Shown here: positions 57,001 through 64,000 of the stretch, one piece after another
Layout of the letters: each line of letters opens with the position of its first letter
How positions within the stretch are numbered: position 1 is the stretch's first letter
Assembly (NCBI GenBank): GCA_936450465.1
Contig: OW388305.1
Span: 39,942,687 to 40,006,686, forward strand
Reading direction: 5' to 3'
Length of the DNA stretch: 64,000 nucleotides
Source: Gibbula magus
Taxonomy: Eukaryota > Mollusca > Gastropoda > Trochida > Trochidae
Translations under genes and position numbers: made by a program
Notes under the pieces: model-generated
What the model was told of the DNA's origin: nothing
Seen by the model: only the letters and a program-made list of their open reading frames with translations
Databases searched by the model: none

Positions 57001-59345
57001 ATCGAGGTGGTCAACTTTGTGGCTGATATCAATGCTATACCTCTTCATCGCGGAAGGTTGACTTTGTGGCTGATATAAATGCTATATCTCTTCATCGCGG
57101 AAGGTCAACTTTGTGGTTGATATCAATGCTATATCTCTTCATCGAGGTGGTCAACATTGTGGCTGATATTAATGACATATCTCTTCATTGCGGGGGTTGC
57201 CTTTGTGGCTGATATAAATGCTATATCTCTTCATCGAGGTGGTCAACTTTGTGGCTGATATAAATGCTATATCACTTCATCGAGGTAGTCAACATTGTGG
57301 CTGATATAAATGCCATATCTCTTCATCGCGGAGGTTGACTTTGTGGCTGATATCAATGCCATATCTTTTCATCGCGGAGGTTGACTTTGTGGCTGATATT
57401 AATGCCATATCTCTTCATCGCGGAGGTTGACTTTGTGGCTGATATCAATGCCATATCTCTTAATCGAGGTGGTCAACTTTGTGGCTGATATCAATGCTAT
57501 ACCTCTTCATCGCGGAAGGTTGACTTTGTGGCTGATATCAATGCTATATCTCTTCATCGCGGAAGGTCAACTTTGTGGCTGATATCAATGCTATATCTCT
57601 TCATCGAGGTGGTCAACTTTGTGGCTGATATAAATGCTATATCTCTTCATCGAGGTGGTCAACTTTGTGGCTGATATAAATGCTATATCTCTTCATCGAG
57701 GTGGTCAACTTTGTGGCTGATATAAATGCTATATCTCTTCATCGCGGAGGTTGACTTTGTAGCTGAGATCAATGCTATATCTCTTCATCGCGGAAGGTCA
57801 ACTTTGTGGCTGATATCAATGCTATATCTCTTCATCGAGGTGGTCAACATTGTGGCTGATATTAATGCCATATCTCTTCATTGCGGGGGTTGCCTTTGTG
57901 GCTGATATAAATGCTATATCTCTTCATCGAGGTGGGCAACTTTGTGGCTGATATAAATGCTATATCTCTTCATCGAGGTGGTCAACTTTGTGGCTGATAT
58001 AAATGCTATATCTCTTCATCGAGGTGGTCAACTTTGTGGCTGATATAAATGCCATATCTCTTCATCGCGGAGGTTGACTTTGTGGCTGATATCAATGCCA
58101 TATCTTTTCATCGCGGAGGTTGACTTTGTGGCTGATATCAATGCCATATCTCTTAATCGAGGTGGTCAACTTTGTGGCTGATATAAATGCAATATCTCTT
58201 CATCGAGGTGGTCAACATTGTGGCTGATATCAATGCCATATCTCTTAATCGAGGTGGTCAACTTTGTGGCTGATATCAATGCTATACCTCTTCATCGCGG
58301 AAGGTTGACTTTGTGGCTGATATAAATGCTATATCTCTTCATCGCGGAAGGTCAACTTTGTGGTTGATATCAATGCTATATCTCTTCATCGAGGTGGTCA
58401 ACATTGTGGCTGATATTAATGACATATCTCTTCATTGCGGGGGTTGCCTTTGTGGCTGATATAAATGCTATATCTCTTCATCGAGGTGGTCAACTTTGTG
58501 GCTGATATAAATGCTATATCACTTCATCGAGGTAGTCAACATTGTGGCTGATATAAATGCCATATCTCTTCATCGCGGAGGTTGACTTTGTGGCTGATAT
58601 CAATGCCATATCTTTTCATCGCGGAGGTTGACTTTGTGGCTGATATTAATGCCATATCTCTTCATCGCGGAGGTTGACTTTGTGGCTGATATCAATGCCA
58701 TATCTCTTAATCGAGGTGGTCAACTTTGTGGCTGATATCAATGCTATACCTCTTCATCGCGGAAGGTTGACTTTGTGGCTGATATCAATGCTATATCTCT
58801 TCATCGCGGAAGGTCAACTTTGTGGCTGATATCAATGCTATATCTCTTCATCGAGGTGGTCAACATTGTGGCTGATATTAATGACATATCTCTTCATTGC
58901 GGGGGTTGCCTTTGTGGCTGATATAAATGCTATATTTCTTCATCGAGGTGGTGAACTTTGTGGCTGATATAAATGCTATATCTCTTCATCGAGGTGGTGA
59001 ACTTTGTGGCTGATATAAATGCTATATCTCTTCATCGAGGTGGTCAACTTTGTGGCTGATATAAATGCTATATCTCTTCATCGAGGTGGTCAACTTTGTG
59101 GCTGATATAAATGCTATATCTCTTCATCGAGGTGGTCAACTTTGTGGCTGATATAAATGCTATATATCTTCATCGCGGAGGTTGACTTTGTGGCTGATAT
59201 CAATGCCATATCTCTTCATCGCGGAGGTTGAGTTTGTGGCTGATATAAATGCTATATCTCTTCATCGAGGTGGTCAACATTGTGGCTGATATTAATGCCA
59301 TATCTCTTCATCGCGGGGGTCAACTTTGTGGCTAATATCAATTTA
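51067..59345 (+). repeat. 46-bp satellite, about 180 units, with higher-order structure
   Basis: The unit is GGTCAACTTTGTGGCTGATA plus TAAATGCTATATCTCTTCATCGAGGT. Variants: GCGGAGGTTGAC, the 47-bp GCGGAAGGTCAAC, TTAATCGAGG, CATTGCGGGGGTTGCC and CTGAGATCAATG. Variants recur in the same order over blocks of 1.2-1.6 kb. Frames of 60-70 codons inside are artefacts. Not a CRISPR: there are no unique spacers. Confidence 0.96.
56484..58864 (+). repeat. Two near-identical 1.13-kb blocks within the satellite, 1,247-bp offset
   Basis: 56484-57617 and 57731-58864 agree at every place I compared, including rare variants: TGTAGCTGAG (56511/57758), GGTGGGCAAC (56685/57932), ATGCAATATC, and TATCACTTCATCGAGGTAG (57268/58515). 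The match breaks at CAACTTTG against CAACATTG. Confidence 0.88.
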
Positions 59346-60505
59346 ACATCATCAAGGAGAGGGAAGCTGATACTAATAATATCTCTTCATCTATTCTCTT
59401 TATCTCTGTATCGAGAGATGGGGTCCTGGTGGCTAATAACAATAATATAGCTTTTCATCGAGGGAGTGAATAAATTATATTGCCTATAAATCACCAATGC
59501 TATATATTCATCGAGGAGGTGGACTTTGTGGCGAATCAATGCTAAATCTCTTCATCAATGAAGGTGGATATGGTCGTTAATATCAATGCTATATCTCTTC
59601 ATCGAGGAGGTGAATATGGTCGTTAATATCAATGCCATATCTCTTCATCGAGGAGGTGAATATGGTCGTTAATATCAATGCCATATCTCTTCATCAATGA
59701 AGGTGGATATGGTCGTTAATATCAATGCTATATCTCTTCATCGAGGAGGTGAATATGGTCGTTAATATCAATGCTATATCTCTTCATCGAGGAGGTGAAT
59801 ATGGTCGTTAATATCAATGCCATATCTCTTCATCGAGGTGGTGAATATGGTCGTTAATATCAATGCCATATCTCTTCATCGAGGAGGTGAATATGGTCGT
59901 TAATATCAATGCTATATCTCTTCATCAATGAAGGTGGATATGGTCGTTAATATCAATGCCATATCTCTTCATCGAGGAGGTGAATATGGTCGTTAATATC
60001 AATGCTATATCTCTTCATCAATGAAGGTGAATATGGTCGTTAATATCAATGCTATATCTCTTCATCAATGAAGGTGGATATGGTCGTTAATATCAATGCT
60101 ATATCTCTTCATCGAGGTGGTGAATATGGTGGCTTTTTACAATGTAATATCTCTTCATCAAGGAAAGTGGACTTTGTGGCTAATATCAATTATATATCTC
60201 TTCATCGAGGGAAATGTATTTGGTATACCAATATCAAAGTTTTATCTCTGTATCATGGTGGCTAATACAAATGGGATAGCTCTTCATCGAGGAAGGTGGA
60301 CTGTATGGCTAATATCAATGTCATGTATCTTCATAAATGGAGATCGAAATACTAATTAATGTTAAATATAAAAAAAAACTCCCCAATCACTTCATCGAAG
60401 AAATCGACTTTGTAGCTCATATCAATCTCATATCTCTTCATCAAAGGAGTCAGATATAGTGTGGCTGATATTGCTACTATATTTCTTCACCTAGGGAAGT
60501 GGACC
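59346..60505 (+). repeat. Diverged edge subfamily of the 46-bp satellite
   Basis: After a degenerate stretch, about 12 units (59570-60120) have GGTGAATATGGTCGTTAATA instead of GGTCAACTTTGTGGCTGATA but keep ATATCTCTTCATCGAGG. Further right, units decay to 60505. Confidence 0.92.
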
Positions 60506-60509
60506 AGTA

Positions 60510-60987
60510 TTAAAGGTGCATCCATTGTGTTTCATAAAAAGCTATTTGGCTTTAATGCGTTCCAATTCACCACATGAGCTGTTTACAATACAAATAAATT
60601 CACCAAGCTTGCATATTTATCCCCAATCGCCAAATATATCATAATTACTAGTTTCCAATTAAAATTTAGTAACATCATTATGCATGTGCAGAAACAGAAA
60701 CTGCACGTCCCAATTACATGCATAGTAGTTATATGACCTATTAAACATTATTAACTCAAATTTGTATTTTTGTCTGTTATAAATAAGATTCCAAAATTAC
60801 GTTTGACTCATTGACGAGCGCCACACGCTGGTCATTGCCCGGTTTTCGATCAGAAATCAATACTTTTACCTTCATATCGTCAATATGCTAAGTCTACTAT
60901 CATCGGTACTTCTTGATAAAGTAACACCATTAATAACATTTGCAATACGTGACCCTAACAACACAATGCCAATGGATGTACCTTTAA
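60510..60987 (+). mobile_element. Family C MITE at TTAA, copy 2 (478 bp)
   Basis: TTAAAGGTGCATCCATTGTG to AATGGATGTACCTTTAA. It begins directly at the decayed satellite edge. Confidence 0.88.
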
Positions 60988-61259
60988 TGCCTTATCGCTT
61001 CATGGACTCCGTGGCCCTTTACTACTGCCTATCATCACGTCAAGGGGGTGCGGACTCGATGTCCCAGTGAACAGTCTTTGCTTAGATGGGTACATAACTA
61101 TTTTCGTTAGATCAACACGAACATTCCCATTGAATACCTTCTTTTGACCTATCTATGTGTGTACCTGTGTTGTATATCGGGGCCAGGTAAACATACCTGT
61201 ATAGCGACCGTGTAATTGGGTCAGTCAGCGTCAACAACGTCGTTATCTGCAGTGTCAGC
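60988..61259. other. No feature resolved
   Basis: Short; no coding signal. Confidence 0.45.
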
Positions 61260-61790
61260 GCCCGCACCCGTCACAACTGTCCCAAATATTTAACTGGTCT
61301 GCATATCAGTCTGGCTGTGACGTCTACTCACTCTGAGTGTTACACCCGTTTCGAGTTGATATCGCCTAGACTGTATAATGAGGCGTGTTCAGGACCACGA
61401 GTACTCGCTTGGCGTGTACGCGCGCACCCGCGAACGGCTCCTGGACGGAAACCTGAGGTCGCGAGTACTTCCCAAGATAATTTCAGAATATCATCACCAT
61501 TTTGGAAAATATAGGTGCCCTTACAAAATTTCAATTGAGGGGGTAATAAAAGAAAGAAAATTGAGGTAATCAAATTTTGTGACACGCGACTCCATTTTGG
61601 ATCGTAAATACTCGCTTGGCGAGATTGCTACAAAGTGGTCACGCGTGTATTCGCGCGAATTCGTTGTCGTTCAGAAGCGGATACTCGCGAATACTCGCGG
61701 TTCTGAAAACACCTCGGTAGTTTTTGATTATAATGTACACAAGGAATCATTTTCTGGTCAGCGGTTCGACTTCCCCGAACAATAAAATAA
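61260..61790 (+). other. CpG-rich segment with overlapping short ORFs
   Basis: Unusually rich in CG (GTACGCGCGCACCCGCG, ATTCGCGCGAATTCG). TACTCGCTTGGCG occurs at about 61403 and 61608. Plus frames of 63 and 68 codons begin at 61378 and 61579 (for example EYSLGVYARTRERLLDGNL), and an overlapping plus frame and a minus frame are open too. It may be a promoter-proximal exon or a young repeat. No family recognised. Confidence 0.3.
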
Positions 61791-62310
61791 AAACTTAAAT
61801 TATGCTAATTAATGCTAACAGATGAAAAGTTAGCCAATGAAATGGTGAGAATTCAATATATCCGTAAAATAATGATGAACTAATACTTTACTTACTCACC
61901 TAGGCCAGAACGGCGGAAGGATGTTCCCAAAAAATAAGAAAAAATCCTAAGTGAGTAATTATTGATGATGGTGTGTGTTAAAACACGTGTTTAACATCAG
62001 ATTTGACATTAAGGTCTTTTCATTGACGGAATGAGTACTTATTTTTATTCATGCTTGGTTTTATAGTCGAATACATGGCGATGTGCACGTGCAAAACGAG
62101 ACAAATGAAATCACCTGCTGGATCGTAAGACCACAGGAACTCGATATCGTCCTTAAAACTTAGGTAAATAAAAATACACCCTATATAAAAGCGGTTCATC
62201 TGCCTGTCACCATGTGTGCTTGACCTATTTCAGATTGACACTCTGAAATACCTAATACGACAAATGACTATTTTGGCATGGATCTTCTGAGAAACGAAAA
62301 CGTCATACCT
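61791..62310. other. No feature resolved
   Basis: AT-rich. Confidence 0.45.
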
Positions 62311-62537
62311 GGGCCGTGTTCAAGATAGGTTTCAAAGTAATCGCTCAAATATACTCAATGAGCGATTACTTTTAAACCTATCTTGAACGCGATTGCTCAA
62401 TGAAGCGCTACGTAGCAAGGCGAGCAAACTTTGAGGAATTTGCACTGTATCGTTCAAGAGGGATTGAGCGCTTTATTGAGCGCTACATTGAGCGATCAAT
62501 GAGCAATTTAAGCGCTCGCTGTTTTTGAACGGAACCC
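62311..62537 (+). mobile_element. Family H element, complete copy
   Basis: GGGCCGTGTTCAAG to GAACGGAACCC. Hairpin at 62318-62388. A substitution in the left arm (T at 62326) is matched by one in the right arm (A at 62380) relative to the other copies. Confidence 0.85.
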
Positions 62538-62636
62538 TGTATCTAGACTTACTCTGACTTATTTTGACTTTACGTTTCTAGTACTTTGCTTCATTTTCAA
62601 GTTTAATCATTTAATAGTATGAAATATGATGATGTC

Positions 62637-62997
62637 TTAAAGGGGCAGTAGCACGTTTTTCCAAATTTTATTTTTTCAAATTTCCCATTTTAATGATAGT
62701 TTATGTCATTTATATTTACTTTAGAGGGTAAAACATCTTATTACACAAACCAATTATCCGTATTGGTAATAATGGTGTTGCGTATAATGCACAAATTGCA
62801 TGACGGCCATTTTATTGTGAACACATTTAATTATTTCAAAGGACATAAACGATTCTAATGGCTTCACTAAACCATGTACACCCATCTTTTAACTTGATTT
62901 TCTGAGGAGAGAAGGGTGTTTTACTAGTGGTGACATTATTTTTCAAATGCATTTCATCGACTTATTTGAGCGAAAAAACGTGCTACTGCCCCTTTAA
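62637..62997 (+). mobile_element. TTAA MITE, family A (361 bp, complete)
   Basis: TTAAAGGGGCAGTAGCACG to CGTGCTACTGCCCCTTTAA. Confidence 0.92.
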
Positions 62998-63548
62998 ACC
63001 TATAAATGTTGCAGAAATACAACAGACTCGGATGTTTTCGTTAACATTGTGAAGGTCGATCAAAATTTTACTGACAAGTATATGTTAAACACATTATAAT
63101 TAAAATATCTGGAATAAATGAATGCAATATAACAAATGAGAAGGAGAGACCTAAAATAAATCAACTCGTACACATGACCATTATAAATGCAGTTTGGTTA
63201 TTTGACATTTGACGTACATGTGGTAATGGATGAAATAAGCTTGGAAATTATCCAGCCTAAAGTGTTATTATGTTTATGTAAATGGCAAAATTAAAGAATA
63301 CCTTCTAAAGGTAACCCAAAATACCAGATACAGGGATATCGGACATACCGTATTCATATACTGCATATAGCCTGTCCGTTTCAAGTATCATATCTAACAA
63401 GTTAATGTCATGCCGTTCATTGGTATTGTAACACGGGTCATATAAAACCTTAACATACATTTCACGTAGATGTGTTTCATATTCAAATATATAATAAAAA
63501 TAGATGTTATTGTGTTATTAATAATGCATGTATGGAGCTGTGTATTAC
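62998..63548. other. No feature resolved
   Basis: AT-rich, no exon found downstream of the minus-strand candidate at 63658-63549. Confidence 0.45.
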
Positions 63549-63658
63549 CTGTCAGACTTCAAGTGGTGTACAGATATGTTGTCAATCCACTTACCTCCTA
63601 CTGCCAACCGCATAAGTGTTTCTTTAATGGGTGCATAATGTAGATCAACTAAAGAGAT
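63549..63658 (-). CDS. Candidate internal exon, loosely like the N-terminal part of a glutathione S-transferase
   Basis: Minus strand: ATTAATTCAG ends at 63659 as acceptor and GACAG precedes GTAATA at 63548 as donor, with an alternative perfect donor (GGAG before GTAAGT) inside. The exon reads ISLVDLHYAPIKETLMRLAV then GGKWIDNISVHHLKSD. The order Leu-strand, Glu-x-x-x-x-Leu helix, Gly-Lys and an acidic turn recalls the thioredoxin-like start of sigma-class GSTs, but the usual Arg-Gly-Arg before Glu is absent. No neighbouring exon was found. Family assignment is weak. Confidence 0.25.
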
Positions 63659-64000
63659 CTGAATTAATAATTCAGGACTATATACATGTAGATAACACGT
63701 GTGTATTTGTAGTGTAAAAGAGGAATGGTCTGTATACACCGAAGGGCAAAAGGGGCAACTTTTCAACAGTCAACACAAAACATTTCTGCTGAATAAAATT
63801 TGAATGTCTGTGATTAGTATATCTAAAAGAGATATACAAAATGTTTTTCATGAGAGTGTATTTAATATGAAATATGGAAATATAGAGGAATATGTTGTTG
63901 GCATAATATATCTTCACGGACTTGAAGCAATTAACAGGATAGTTTTCGCTTACTCTTGCATAACTTTTTTCAACTAGAGCCTTTGATGTTTTTTGTAAGA
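63659..64000. other. No feature resolved
   Basis: AT-rich. Overlapping short minus frames only. Confidence 0.45.

Noticed and set aside
51067..60365. ORFs of 65-87 codons and a possible CRISPR array in the 46-bp repeats
   Set aside because: The units are contiguous repeats without unique spacers, in an animal genome. The ORFs are phase artefacts.

Overview
The window reads as gene-poor nuclear DNA from an animal, most likely a marine mollusc or another lophotrochozoan. The base composition is AT-rich. Apparent coding pieces are short and bounded by GT/AG splice-like signals. A dense mosaic of tRNA-derived SINEs, LINE tails, foldback elements, TTAA-flanked MITEs and long minisatellites fills the rest. 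The lophotrochozoan guess rests on my memory of repeat style (SINE bodies ending in GGCGTTAAAC, GACGGACGG-type tails), not on a search. A run of exactly 200 N marks an assembly gap at 27090-27289.

Layout. 1-4 kb holds two possible minus-strand exons of one secreted protein: a signal-peptide-like first exon at 2926-2837 and a zona-pellucida-like piece at 328-93. 4-9.2 kb is repeats: a SINE, a tail with a hammerhead-like core, microsatellites, a 39-bp-arm palindrome and a LINE C-terminal pseudogene. 9.87-12.9 kb is a 28-bp minisatellite interrupted by a 1.3-kb block with 21-bp terminal inverted repeats. That block contains a promoter-like cluster, a start codon, several good splice signals and a poly(A) signal, all on the minus strand. 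13.9-15.1 kb is a 42-bp tandem array. 15.2-29 kb is mostly nested non-autonomous DNA elements with a few exon-like or promoter-like islands. 29-50.8 kb continues with the same families, two SINE types, a local 250-bp direct duplication and a cysteine-containing terminal exon candidate at 43.2 kb. 51.07-60.5 kb is a 46-bp satellite (about 180 units plus a diverged edge subfamily) with higher-order structure. 60.5-64 kb returns to dispersed elements.

Two transposition signatures recur. Several unrelated-looking families (A/B, C and G below) sit at TTAA, a piggyBac-like target choice. A separate set of palindromic elements (families I and J and relatives) carries 9-10-bp target duplications, as Mutator-like elements do. 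These duplications can be read directly from the window.

No complete conventional protein-coding gene, rRNA, CRISPR array or operon is visible. All CDS entries are partial or tentative exon calls. The longest open frames (for example 291, 260 and 170 codons) are by-products of tandem repeats.
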